DNA of 64,000 bases from QUBU01 sp014337915 (lineage in GTDB: Bacteria; Pseudomonadota; Gammaproteobacteria; Steroidobacterales; GCA-2729495), in the NCBI GenBank assembly GCA_030263395.1, contig SZOW01000009.1:1-64000 (forward strand), read 5' to 3'. A program made the position numbers and the translations under genes. Of this stretch, positions 51,650 to 60,761 are shown one piece after another. Numbering within the stretch: position 1 is the stretch's first letter; the number at the start of each line of letters is the position of its first letter. Under the pieces are notes generated by a model. That model was not told the DNA's origin, ran no database searches, and saw only the letters and a program-made list of their open reading frames with translations.

Positions 51650-52585
51650 TCAGGCCTGGGACTGCGCCTGGGCCTTTGTGCCGCTGGCCCGCCGGGCCGG
51701 CATGACCACCGCCAGCAGCAGCGCCAGCACGAAGGCGCCCAGCACCATGCCCATCTCCAGCGCGTATTCCTGCGGCTTGGACCAGAACTCGTCGTAGAGG
51801 CCCCATTCGTGGGCGAACTCCACCGCGGTCCAGAAGATGCCGGCCGTCGGGATCGCGTAGCGCACGCCTGCCAGCACGCGCGTGAACTTCGCCAGGCGCA
51901 TCAGCAGGTAGAAGGTCCAGGCGATGAAGATGAAGCCGGCCACATAGGTAATGGGATGGTGGGAGCCCACGAAGCGGGTGTCGACGAGGAACAGCGACAC
52001 GGCGTAGCAGAACCAGATGACGTAGAGCACTTCCAGGAAGGTGATGCGGGCGAAGTTGCGGTCAGCAGCGGTGGCCGGCTTGCCGGCGTCGTAGCGGGTG
52101 ACGCGCTGGATCCAGCGGAAGGCGTTGCAGCGGGTGTCGCGGTTGAAGACGAAGAAGGGCAGGGTGGCCATCAGCAGGCCGACGGTCGCCTGCACGAACA
52201 GCAGGCTCGGCGACAGTACCTTCTCGCCGTTGACCACCAGCGGGCCCATGTCGATGTACTCGGGGTTGAAGCGGAACGAGAGCTCGATCCAGCCGGTCCA
52301 GACCAGGTGGCCGGCGATGAAGCCGAACCAGGTGCCCAGGGCCTCGGAGTTGCGGGCCGAGGCGTAGATCACCATGGCGATGGCAATGGCACCCAGGCCG
52401 ATGCTGATCGCGGTCTCGTGCCCGGGCGGGAAATTGTCTGTTACCAGCGACAGCAGGCTGTGCATGATCGGGACGATGCCGAGGACGGCCACGAAGGCGA
52501 AGGCCCCGACATAGGGTGGCTGGTAGAAGCGGGACAGGATCCCGGCTGCGGGTGCCACTCGGTCCTGCTGCAGTTCTGCGCTCAT
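51650..52585 (-). CDS. polytopic membrane protein of unknown function
   Basis: A 311-residue protein with about eight helices (for example YVGAFAFVAVLGIVPIMHSL, AISIGLGAIAIAMVIYASA, SLLFVQATVGLLMATLPFFVF, ITYVAGFIFIAWTFYLLM, GMVLGAFVLALLLAVVMP). No known catalytic motif; two conserved-looking polar helices contain HLVWTGWIELSF and EFAHEWGLYDEFW. Start at ATG 52585 has GGGGACG upstream. The gene is probably monocistronic. It is not a transporter I can name. Confidence 0.7.
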   Translation of the reverse strand: MSAELQQDRVAPAAGILSRFYQPPYVGAFAFVAVLGIVPIMHSLLSLVTDNFPPGHETAISIGLGAIAIAMVIYASARNSEALGTWFGFIAGHLVWTGWIELSFRFNPEYIDMGPLVVNGEKVLSPSLLFVQATVGLLMATLPFFVFNRDTRCNAFRWIQRVTRYDAGKPATAADRNFARITFLEVLYVIWFCYAVSLFLVDTRFVGSHHPITYVAGFIFIAWTFYLLMRLAKFTRVLAGVRYAIPTAGIFWTAVEFAHEWGLYDEFWSKPQEYALEMGMVLGAFVLALLLAVVMPARRASGTKAQAQSQA

Positions 52586-52805
52586 GCTGATCGTCCCCTG
52601 GTCGCCTGCGTCATCCGGGGCGCCCCGGCGCCCCTCCATGGCCGCCAGTATAGCCAGTCCGGCAGCCACCGGCGAAGGCCGTGGCAGTGCCGGTCAACCC
52701 CGTCCCGGCCGCCGCGTTCCTCATTGCCAGGTGGGATGGACCGGTGCGCACAGCCCCCGGCCCGCCCTGGTTCCGCAACCGAGTTGACACAATGGAGTTC
52801 ACAAA

Positions 52806-53378
52806 ATGAAGGCGATGATCAGGACAGGACTGCTGCTGGGCGCATTCGTGGCGGCCGGGGCGTTTGCGGCGGACGGCGCCGGCGTCGCGCAGCGCGACGT
52901 CAACCAGCAGAATCGCATCGCTGCCGGGCTCGACAGCGGGCAGCTGACCACGCGCGAGGCCGCCAGTCTCGAGCACAAGGAGTCCGTCGTCGGGCGCATG
53001 GAAGCGCAGGCCCTGAAGGACGGCGAACTGACCGCGGGTGAGTCGGCGAAGCTCGATGCCGCGCAGGACCATGTCAGCCAGGCGATCAGGCACCAGAAGC
53101 ACGATGCCCAGGTCGGCAATCCCGACTCGGCATCCGCCGAGCGCATGCAGGCCAGTGTGCAGCGCAGCGCAAACCAGGAGGCGCGCATCCAGCAGGGGCT
53201 GGAGTCCGGCAGCCTGTCCGGCCAGGAGGCCGCGCGGCTGGAACATGGGCAGGCGAGGGTCAACCATCGCCAGGCCAGATCCGGTGCCGATGGCCACGTC
53301 GGTGCGCGGGAGGCGCACGGCATGCAGCACTCACAGGGCCGGCAGAGCGCACGCATCTACGGCAAGAAGCACAACTGA
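52806..53378 (+). CDS. small secreted repeat protein of unknown function
   Basis: A 190-residue protein with a signal peptide (GLLLGAFVAAGAFAADGA). The mature part holds two copies of a roughly 30-residue unit: VNQQNRIAAGLDSGQLTTRE followed by AASLEHKESVV, and SANQEARIQQGLESGSLSGQ followed by EAARLEHGQARV. A middle unit resembles them (ALKDGELTAGESAKLDAAQD). The units are helical and loop-rich, hinting at a Ca-binding or EF-hand-like hairpin; no EF-hand consensus is complete. GGAG precedes ATG. Found alone; role unknown. Confidence 0.75.
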   Translation: MKAMIRTGLLLGAFVAAGAFAADGAGVAQRDVNQQNRIAAGLDSGQLTTREAASLEHKESVVGRMEAQALKDGELTAGESAKLDAAQDHVSQAIRHQKHDAQVGNPDSASAERMQASVQRSANQEARIQQGLESGSLSGQEAARLEHGQARVNHRQARSGADGHVGAREAHGMQHSQGRQSARIYGKKHN

Positions 53379-53631
53379 GCGGCGCAATGCCACCTGCCGG
53401 CAGCCGCGCACAGCGGCTGCGGCATAGCGCCACGGGATCTGGCCGCAGGTCCGTGGGCATGCCATGATCCGGCCTGTGTCGGGGGCTCGGTGCCGCAAGG
53501 GCCGGGCCCCCGCCACAAATTCAGAAGGAAGATTCCCGGATGGGGGATTCCAGGCGTCGTGCCAGCCCGCGAGGCAGGGCAGCGCTTTGTTCCCTGCATT
53601 CGTAACCCCAAGTCACTGACCGGAGTCCGAC

Positions 53632-54705
53632 ATGCCTGACAAGCCGACCTCCAGCGCCGCACGCCGCGGCTTCACGCTGTTTGCCGCTTCGCTGGCCCTG
53701 GGCGCGACCGCCGCGCTGGCCGCCGATGCGCCGGGCAAAGAACTGCCTGTGCGCCTGATCCCGAACGTGCCGAAGAATGCCGAAGCCTACTACGGGCCGG
53801 ACAGCCTGCACGTCATTGCCCAGACGCAGGACCCGAAGGCACTGCACGCCGAGGGCCGCGAGACCGGTGCCCTGACCTACACCTTCACCGACACCGGCAC
53901 CGACGTGAAGCGCATCAATGACAAGGGCCAGGATGCCTGCTCGTATTTCTTCCCGGATGGCAAGCGCCTCATCTGGACGTCGACCCGCGACCACCTCGAC
54001 ATGCCGATCGGCAACTGGTCGGATTCCAACGACTACCCGCAGGGTGCGGAGCTCTACATCTCCGACCTCGATGGCAAGAACATCAAGCGGCTGACCAACA
54101 ACAAGTACTACGAGGCTGAGGTGTCGGTGTCGCCGAACGGCGAGTGGATCGTCTTCGGCCGCCAGATCGACGGCAAGATGGATCTCTGGCGCATGCGCCC
54201 GGACGGCAGCGGCGAGCAGCAGATCACCTTCACCGATGACTGGCAGGAGGGTGCGCCCTTCTACCTGCCCGACAACCAGACCATCCTCTACCGGGCCTGG
54301 AAGCGCAGCGAGTACGGCAAGATCAAGCCGACGCCGATGACGGTGTTCACCATCAAGCACGACGGCAGCGACCACACGGTGCGCACCTTCGACCGCGACA
54401 TGAACTGGGCGCCGTATCCCGCGCCGGATGGCCGCCACTACGTGTTCGTGCGTATCGTCGAGGGCAACAACTGGGAAGTCTTCCTGGGTGACCTGGCCGG
54501 CGGCGAGCCGCAGCGCCTGACCTTCAACCCGGGCTTCGACGGCTTCCCGTCGCTGTCCCCGGACGGCAAGAAGATGCTGTTCGCCCGCAGCACGGGCGGC
54601 GGCTTCATGTCGAACCTCTACACCCATGTCATGGACGTGTCCTCGCTGAACCTCGGTCCGGAGAACTACAAGGGCGTGCCCGGCATTACGCCGCCGAAGG
54701 AGTAA
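53632..54705 (+). CDS. TolB-like WD40/PD40 beta-propeller protein (exported)
   Basis: A 357-residue protein with a leader (ARRGFTLFAASLALGATAALA) and repeated PD40-type blades: YISDLDGKNIKRLTNNKYYE, VSVSPNGEWIVFGRQIDGK, PYPAPDGRHYVFVRI and SLSPDGKKMLFARSTGG. It should lie in the periplasm, perhaps binding a protein or a peptide. CGGAG precedes the ATG. Four bases separate it from the amidohydrolase gene, so these are one operon. It is not the essential TolB of the Tol-Pal system, because pal and tolQRA are not near. Confidence 0.85.
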   Translation: MPDKPTSSAARRGFTLFAASLALGATAALAADAPGKELPVRLIPNVPKNAEAYYGPDSLHVIAQTQDPKALHAEGRETGALTYTFTDTGTDVKRINDKGQDACSYFFPDGKRLIWTSTRDHLDMPIGNWSDSNDYPQGAELYISDLDGKNIKRLTNNKYYEAEVSVSPNGEWIVFGRQIDGKMDLWRMRPDGSGEQQITFTDDWQEGAPFYLPDNQTILYRAWKRSEYGKIKPTPMTVFTIKHDGSDHTVRTFDRDMNWAPYPAPDGRHYVFVRIVEGNNWEVFLGDLAGGEPQRLTFNPGFDGFPSLSPDGKKMLFARSTGGGFMSNLYTHVMDVSSLNLGPENYKGVPGITPPKE

Positions 54706-54709
54706 GCCG

Positions 54710-56401
54710 ATGGCGGCGCGGGACCGTGTAAACCCAGGGTCCCGCGCCGCGCGGGCGCTCACGTTCTGCCTGGCGCTCGCCGGGATGCTCGCGGCGGCGG
54801 GGGCCGCAGCGGAGCGTCCACGCACCTACGCCATCACCGATGCGCGCATCGTCACCGCGCCGGGCGCGGTAATCGCCAGAGGCACGCTGCTGCTGCGCGA
54901 TGGCCTGGTCGAGGCCGTCGGCGCCAATGTCGTCGTGCCGGCCGATGCCGAAGTCATCAAGGCGGAAGCGGGCTGGACCGTCTACCCGGCCCTCATCGAC
55001 GCCGCCTCCAGTGTCGGGCTCGACACCGAGGCGCCGGCCGCGCCTGCGTCGCGCGGCCGCAATGGCGAGGAGCCGCAACGCGCGGGCTCCCCGCACGAAC
55101 TGCCGGCCGTGCACCCCGAGGCAGCGGTCGTCGGACAGATCGATGCCCGCCACAGCAGCGTTGCGCGGCATCGCGAGATGGGCTTTGCCGCCGCGCAGGT
55201 ATTGCCACTCAAGGGTATCTTCCGTGGCGAGTCTGCCGTGCTGATGCTGCGCGATGGGCCACCGGCCGAGCTCATCCTGCGGCCGCATCTCGCCCAGGTG
55301 GTGGCGCTCGAGAGCGCGAGCTTCATGGCGGGCCAGTACCCGTCTTCCAAGTTCGGTGCCGTCGCCACCGTGCGCCAGGCCCTGCTCGACGCCCGGCGTG
55401 CCGGCGAGTGGAATGCCCGCTGGACAGCACATCCCGCCGGCATGGTGCCGCCGGAATTCCGCGCCTCCGATGCTGGCCTGCTGGCCGTGCTGAGTGGCGA
55501 GCGCCCGCTCGCCTGGGTGGCGCTCACCGCCCTGGATCCGGGCCGCTGCGCCAGCATCGCGACGGAGTTCGGGCTCAAGGGCGGCATGCTGGTCGCCCGC
55601 GGCCTGGGTGACCGGCCGGCCGATCTGGCCGCCGCGGGCATGCCGGTGCTGCTGCCGCTGGAAATGCCGGCGAAGCCCGAGCTGGGCACGGCCGATGACG
55701 CGCTCGAGGCCAGCCTCGAGGACATGCAGGTTTACCTCGATGCGCCACGGCTTCCCGCGGCGCTGGAGCAGGCCGGCATCAGCGTCGCTTTCGTCACCGC
55801 GGGCATGAAGAACCCGCGGCGCTTCACCGAGAACCTCGCTGCCCTGGTCAAGGCGGGGCTGGGACCGGACCAGGCGCTGGCCGCCGTCACCACGACCCCG
55901 GCGCGGCTGCTCGGGCTGTCGGGCGTTCTCGGCACGCTCGAGTCCGGCAAGCAGGCCAATGTCATGATCGTCGATGGCGACCTGTTCGACGGCAAGGCGA
56001 AGCTGCGTCATCTCTTCGTGCAGGGTTACCACGAGCAGTTCAAGGCCGAGGCAGCGGCTGGCGACCCCAGTGCCGTGGTCGATCCGCGGGGTCGCTGGAC
56101 TGTGACCACCGAGGTGATGGGCCGCAGTTCCGAGTCCAGCTGGAACATCGGCGGCGAGCGCGACGCCTGGACCGGCTCCAGCGAGTCCGCCCGCAGCGGC
56201 AAACGCGATTTCACCAGCGTGACCCTCAAGGGCAATGCGCTGACCGTGGTCAGCCCGGGCCCGGGTGGCGACATGCAGGTCACCGTGGTCATTACCGGTG
56301 ACGAGTTCAGGGGAGAGTCCACGATGACCTCGCAGCGCGGCTCGGTCACCATGAAGCTCGAAGGCCGGCGTGCGGCTGGCCCGCAGGGAGGCAAGCCATG
56401 A
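54710..56401 (+). CDS. amidohydrolase-fold protein lacking the HxH metal site, exported
   Basis: A 563-residue protein with a signal peptide (ALTFCLALAGMLAAAGAAAE). It keeps the composite-domain start (AITDARIVTAPGAVIARGTLL) and the late ALAAVTTTPARLLGLSGVLG. At the place where active members have PGxxDxHxH it reads PALIDAASSVGLDT, so the metal-binding His pair is gone. It may be a non-catalytic partner of the next gene. A C-terminal beta domain follows (SVTLKGNALTVVSPGPGGD). AAGGAG precedes ATG; its end overlaps the next gene by ATGA. Confidence 0.78.
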   Translation: MAARDRVNPGSRAARALTFCLALAGMLAAAGAAAERPRTYAITDARIVTAPGAVIARGTLLLRDGLVEAVGANVVVPADAEVIKAEAGWTVYPALIDAASSVGLDTEAPAAPASRGRNGEEPQRAGSPHELPAVHPEAAVVGQIDARHSSVARHREMGFAAAQVLPLKGIFRGESAVLMLRDGPPAELILRPHLAQVVALESASFMAGQYPSSKFGAVATVRQALLDARRAGEWNARWTAHPAGMVPPEFRASDAGLLAVLSGERPLAWVALTALDPGRCASIATEFGLKGGMLVARGLGDRPADLAAAGMPVLLPLEMPAKPELGTADDALEASLEDMQVYLDAPRLPAALEQAGISVAFVTAGMKNPRRFTENLAALVKAGLGPDQALAAVTTTPARLLGLSGVLGTLESGKQANVMIVDGDLFDGKAKLRHLFVQGYHEQFKAEAAAGDPSAVVDPRGRWTVTTEVMGRSSESSWNIGGERDAWTGSSESARSGKRDFTSVTLKGNALTVVSPGPGGDMQVTVVITGDEFRGESTMTSQRGSVTMKLEGRRAAGPQGGKP

Positions 56402-59157
56402 GGATCGCCACTGCGGCGCGCATGCTGGCGCTCGCCAGCCTCGCATCCGGCCTGCTCATGGGGGTGGCCCGTGCGGAAATGAGCCTCGGCCAGGCCCTGG
56501 CGGTCGAGCCCTATCCGGCGCCGCCAGCGACACCGTCCCAGGTGCTGCTGCGCAATGCCACCGTCTGGACCCAGACCACGGAGGGCATCCTCGAGGGTAC
56601 GGATGTGCTCATCGAGAACGGCCGCATCAAAGCGCTGGGCCGTGGTCTGAAGGCTGCCCCAGGCGCGGTGGTGGTGGACGCCACCGGGCGGCATGTCACG
56701 CCGGGCATCATCGATGCACACAGCCACAGCGCCACCGAGACGCTCGACCTCAACGAGGGCGTCAACAGCATCAGCGCCGAGGTGCGGGTGAGCGACGTGC
56801 TCAATCCACATTCACGCGACATTTACCTGCAGCTCGCCGGCGGCGTCACCACGGCGCATGTGCTGCACGGGTCGGCCAACGCCATCGGCGGCCAGAACGC
56901 GCTCATCAAGTATCGCTGGGGCGTAGCCAGCCCGGCCGAGCTGCTGTTCGCCGGCGCGCCGCCTACCATCAAGTTCGCGCTGGGTGAGAACCCGACGCAT
57001 GCGGCGTTCCGCAGCGGCATGCCGGGGCAGAAGCTGCGCTACCCGGCCACGCGCATGGGCGTCGCGGCGCTGCTGCGCGCGAGCTTCGCCGAGGCCGCCC
57101 AGTATCGCGACGAATGGCAGCGCTACAACGCGCTGTCGAAGCGTGAGCGCGAGCGCAGCGTGCCGCCGCGGCGCGACCTGCGCATGGATGCCATCGTCGA
57201 GATCCTCGACGGCCGGCGCCAGGTGCATTCCCACAGCTACCGCGCCGACGAGATCCTCATGCTGATGCGCGTGGCCGAGGAGGCGGGCATCCGCGTGCGT
57301 GCCTTCCACCACGTGCTGGAAGGCTATCGCGTGGCCGACGAGCTGGTCGCCCATGGCGCCGGCGCCTCCACCTTCTCCGACTGGTGGGGCTTCAAGGCCG
57401 AGGCCTATGACGCGATTCCCTACAACGCCGCGCTGATGGCCGAGCGCGGCGTGCTGGTCAGCCTCAACTCCGACAACGCCGACCTCGCGCGCCGGCTCAA
57501 CCTGGAGGCGGCCAAGACCATCCACTACGGCGGCGTGGAGCGGCAGCGGGCGCTCGATATGGTGACATTGAACCCGGCGCTGCAGCTCGGCATCGCCGAC
57601 CGGGTCGGGTCACTCGCGGTGGGGAAGGATGCCGACCTCGTGGTCTGGAGCGGCGACCCGCTCAGCGTCTATACGCTGGCCGATATGACCTTCGTCGACG
57701 GGCGCCTGCGCTTCAGCCGCGAGGCGGACCAGGCGCATCGCGCGGTCGTCACCGCAGCGCATGCCCGGCTCGCCACCGAACTCGGCGTGAAGCCGGCCGC
57801 TCCCGCGGCAGCGGCCGCCGTGGTGGCCAATCCGCCGGCGCCGGCCGAGCATTACCGCTATGCCGCCGACGCGCCTGCGGCTGCGGTGGCGATCACCGGC
57901 GCCACGGTGCACACGCTGGAAGGCCCGGCGATTGCCGGTGGCGTGGTGGTGTTCTCCGGCGGGCGCATCACCGCGGTGGGCGGGCCGGAGACGGCGATTC
58001 CTGCCGGCGCCCGGCGGGTGGATGCCACTGGCAAGCACCTCTGGCCCGGGCTGATCCACACCAACAGCGTGCTCGGCATCAGCGAGATCGACTCGGTGCC
58101 GGGCACCGTGGACGTGAGCGAGACCGGCGACATCAATGCCGATGCCGACGTCTCGCCGGCGGTCAACGCCGCCAGTCGCCATTTCCCGGTGGCGCGCTCG
58201 GGCGGCATCACCCATGCCGTGGTCGTGCCCTCGGGCGGCATCGTTGCCGGTACCACCAGCGTGCTGCGCACCGATGGCTGGACCTGGGAGGAGATGACCG
58301 CGGTGCGCCAGCAGGCCCTCGTGCTGCGCTGGCCGGACCCGGTGCCGGCGCAGTACGCCATCTTCCTCGGCGGCCAGAAGAGCCTCGCCGACCGGCGCAA
58401 GGAATCCGATGAGCGCATCGCCGCGCTCGAGAAGCTGCTCGACGGCGCCGCGGCCTATGGACGCGCAAAGCAGCGGGCCACGAAATCCGGCCGCCCGCCC
58501 GAGTACGACCCGCAGCTCGAGGCCCTGCAGCCGGTGCTGCGCGGTGAGCGCCCGCTCTGGGCCACCGCGAGGGAGAAGTACGCCATCGAGGCGGCGGTTG
58601 GCCTCGCGGCGAAGCGCGGCCTGCGCCTCGTGATCACCGACGGTCGCGATGCCTACCTGGTGGCCGACTTGCTGGCGCAGCACAAGGTACCGGTGGTGCT
58701 GACCAACATGGTCGGCGAGCCGCCGCGGCCCGACGATCCCTACGACGTGCTCTATTCCATGCCGGCGAAGCTCGAAGCCGCCGGCGTCACCTTCGCGATC
58801 GCCAGCACCACGCGTACCGGCGGCTCGGCGAACGCCCGCAACATCAGCCTGTTCGCCGGCATCGCCGCCGCCCATGGCCTGGATCGCGAGGCCGCCTACC
58901 GCTCGATCACGCTGTACCCGGCGCGCATCCTCGGCCTGGACAGGGATCTCGGCTCGATCGCACCGGGCAAGAGCGCAAGCCTGGTGCTCACCGACGGCGA
59001 CATCCTCGAGCCGGCGACCAATATCGAACAGGTCTGGATCGACGGCCTCGAGCCGTCAATGGACGACGACCAGAAGGCGTTCTACCGCAAGTGGCGCGCC
59101 CGGCCGAAGCCGGCCTCTGACGCTACGGCCGCCAGCGCCGGGCCGGCGCGCCGTTAG
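56398..59157 (+). CDS. double amidohydrolase (active N-half, degenerate C-half), exported
   Basis: A 919-residue protein with a signal peptide (AARMLALASLASGLLMGVARA). Residues 40-480 form an amidohydrolase with intact HxH: VTPGIIDAHSHSATE near residue 105, later HSHSYRADEI and SLNSDNADLARRLN with the catalytic Asp region. Residues 490-900 form a second amidohydrolase-like half whose corresponding site reads LWPGLIHTNSVLG, so it is not metal-binding in the usual way. ALDREAAYRSITLYPARILG-like and GKSASLVLTDGDILEPA belong to it. Together with the upstream gene it makes three modules and one active site. Probably a peptidase/dipeptidase- or imidazolone-type secreted hydrolase. Confidence 0.85.
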   Translation: MRIATAARMLALASLASGLLMGVARAEMSLGQALAVEPYPAPPATPSQVLLRNATVWTQTTEGILEGTDVLIENGRIKALGRGLKAAPGAVVVDATGRHVTPGIIDAHSHSATETLDLNEGVNSISAEVRVSDVLNPHSRDIYLQLAGGVTTAHVLHGSANAIGGQNALIKYRWGVASPAELLFAGAPPTIKFALGENPTHAAFRSGMPGQKLRYPATRMGVAALLRASFAEAAQYRDEWQRYNALSKRERERSVPPRRDLRMDAIVEILDGRRQVHSHSYRADEILMLMRVAEEAGIRVRAFHHVLEGYRVADELVAHGAGASTFSDWWGFKAEAYDAIPYNAALMAERGVLVSLNSDNADLARRLNLEAAKTIHYGGVERQRALDMVTLNPALQLGIADRVGSLAVGKDADLVVWSGDPLSVYTLADMTFVDGRLRFSREADQAHRAVVTAAHARLATELGVKPAAPAAAAAVVANPPAPAEHYRYAADAPAAAVAITGATVHTLEGPAIAGGVVVFSGGRITAVGGPETAIPAGARRVDATGKHLWPGLIHTNSVLGISEIDSVPGTVDVSETGDINADADVSPAVNAASRHFPVARSGGITHAVVVPSGGIVAGTTSVLRTDGWTWEEMTAVRQQALVLRWPDPVPAQYAIFLGGQKSLADRRKESDERIAALEKLLDGAAAYGRAKQRATKSGRPPEYDPQLEALQPVLRGERPLWATAREKYAIEAAVGLAAKRGLRLVITDGRDAYLVADLLAQHKVPVVLTNMVGEPPRPDDPYDVLYSMPAKLEAAGVTFAIASTTRTGGSANARNISLFAGIAAAHGLDREAAYRSITLYPARILGLDRDLGSIAPGKSASLVLTDGDILEPATNIEQVWIDGLEPSMDDDQKAFYRKWRARPKPASDATAASAGPARR

Positions 59158-59179
59158 CGCGCCAGCAGCGCGGCGGTGC

Positions 59180-59962
59180 TTACCAGGGGGCGCCCTCGCC
59201 GGTGTGGCGGATGAAGCTGCCGGTCTTCGAGAGATCGTAGCCGTCGATCACCTTGATCACCGCGCTGGCGCTCTGCTGGGGCGTGATCATGATCGGCAGG
59301 TCGAGCCCTTTGGTGAAATCGTCCTTCACGAAGCCCGGTGACACCAGCCCGACGGTGATGCCCTGCGGCTTGAGGTCCAGCGACAGCGAGCGCATCACCA
59401 TGTTCAGCGCCGCCTTGCTGGAGCGGTAGAAGTAGCCGCCACCACGGGTCTTCACCGAGCCGATCGAGCCCTCGGTACTGGTGATGTTGATGATCTTTTT
59501 CTGCTGGCTGGCCGCGACGTTCGGCAGGAAGGCCTCGGCCATCTTCAGCGGCCCGATGACATTGGTGGCATGCACCTTGTCATAGGCGGCGTAGTTCAGG
59601 TGGCCGAACTGGCCCATCTCGTCGGCGCCGGAAATGCCGGCATTGTTGAGCAGTACGTCGATCGGCTGGCCCCTGTACTTCGCCGCGAGCGCATCGATTG
59701 CCGCGTGGTCGGTCACGTCGAGGGCTTCGAGCCTTACGTTGCGGTGCTCCCTGGCGATGTCCTGCAGCGCTGCGGCGCTGCCGGGATTACGCGCGGTGGC
59801 GATGACGTTCCAGCCGCGCTCGGCGTACTGGCGCGCGAGTTCCACGCCGATGCCGCGGCTTGTGCCGGTGATCAGCACGGTCGGCATCTCCGTGGCCAGG
59901 GCGATGGTTCCCTGCAGGACGGTGATGGCCATCAGGGTCGTCAGCAGGCGGGTGCGTGACAT
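59180..59962 (-). CDS. short-chain dehydrogenase/reductase with a signal-like N-terminus
   Basis: A 260-residue SDR. Cofactor motif TGTSRGIG near residue 32, NNAG near 108, and the active site Tyr-Arg-Ser-Ser-Lys in YFYRSSKAALN near 177 with the Ser in ITSTEGS. The first 24 residues (LLTTLMAITVLQGTIALA) look like a signal peptide, which is unusual for this cytoplasmic family. ATG before PTVLITG at residue 27 would give the ordinary cytoplasmic form. It is convergent with the amidohydrolase operon. Substrate unknown. Confidence 0.85.
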   Translation of the reverse strand: MSRTRLLTTLMAITVLQGTIALATEMPTVLITGTSRGIGVELARQYAERGWNVIATARNPGSAAALQDIAREHRNVRLEALDVTDHAAIDALAAKYRGQPIDVLLNNAGISGADEMGQFGHLNYAAYDKVHATNVIGPLKMAEAFLPNVAASQQKKIINITSTEGSIGSVKTRGGGYFYRSSKAALNMVMRSLSLDLKPQGITVGLVSPGFVKDDFTKGLDLPIMITPQQSASAVIKVIDGYDLSKTGSFIRHTGEGAPW

Positions 59963-60059
59963 GCTCGGGACTCCTCGCGGGTGCAGTTGGCGGTTTTCCG
60001 GTTGCCGGGAGTATATCGCCGGAGTGACCTGGCCAGGGCCAACGGTGTAAGGTGCGGCC

Positions 60060-60701
60060 GTGCTGATCTACGACGCCCAGAGCCCCGCACCCCGCTGCCT
60101 GCGCATGTTCCTGCTGGAGAAGCGGCTGCGCCTGCCGGCGGTGACGGTCGACGTGATGACCGGTGAGAACCGCGCTGCGGCATTCCTGGCTGTCAACGCC
60201 GCCGGCCAGACTCCGGCGCTGCGCCTGGACGATGGCAGCACGCTGGCCGAGGCGGTGGCCATCGCCGAGTACCTCGAGGAATTGCAGCCGACGCCGGCCC
60301 TGATCGGGCGCACGGCAGCCGAGCGCGGCCTGACCCGGCAATGGTGGCGGCGTGTGGAACTCAACATCACCGAGTTCATCCACAACGCCTACCACTACGG
60401 CGAGGGGCTGGCGCGGTTCCAGCCACGCATCCCGGTGGTGCCGGAGGCCGCCGCGGGCCTGAAACGGGTGGCGCAGGACCGGCTGCGCTGGCTCGATGGC
60501 CTGCTGGGCCCGGGGCCCTGGCTCTGCGGCGAGCGCTTCAGTGCCGCCGACATCTGGCTGTATGTCTGGCTGGATTTCGGCCTGGCGGTGAATCAGCCGT
60601 TCGACCGCGGCCTGCCGAGGATCGGCCCCTGGTTCGAGCGCGTTGCGGCGCGTCCCAGCGCGGCCGCCAGCCGCCAGCTCCTTGCAACCGACCTGACCTG
60701 A
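60060..60701 (+). CDS. glutathione S-transferase-like protein
   Basis: A 213-residue GST. Start is GTG 60060 (MLIYDAQSPAPRCLRMFLLE). The thioredoxin-like half carries NAAGQTPALRLDDGSTLAEAV with the cis-Pro region and ESVAIAEYLEEL-type glutathione contacts. The C-terminal helical half ends SFDRGLPRIGPWFERV-like. It is divergent from the SDR. Substrate unknown; the missing Cys/Ser N-cap makes the exact GST class unclear. Confidence 0.85.
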   Translation: MLIYDAQSPAPRCLRMFLLEKRLRLPAVTVDVMTGENRAAAFLAVNAAGQTPALRLDDGSTLAEAVAIAEYLEELQPTPALIGRTAAERGLTRQWWRRVELNITEFIHNAYHYGEGLARFQPRIPVVPEAAAGLKRVAQDRLRWLDGLLGPGPWLCGERFSAADIWLYVWLDFGLAVNQPFDRGLPRIGPWFERVAARPSAAASRQLLATDLT

Positions 60702-60761
60702 ATCAACCACTGCCGCGCGCCCAGCGTGGACACTGCGCGCACCGCAACCGGAGCCCATGTC

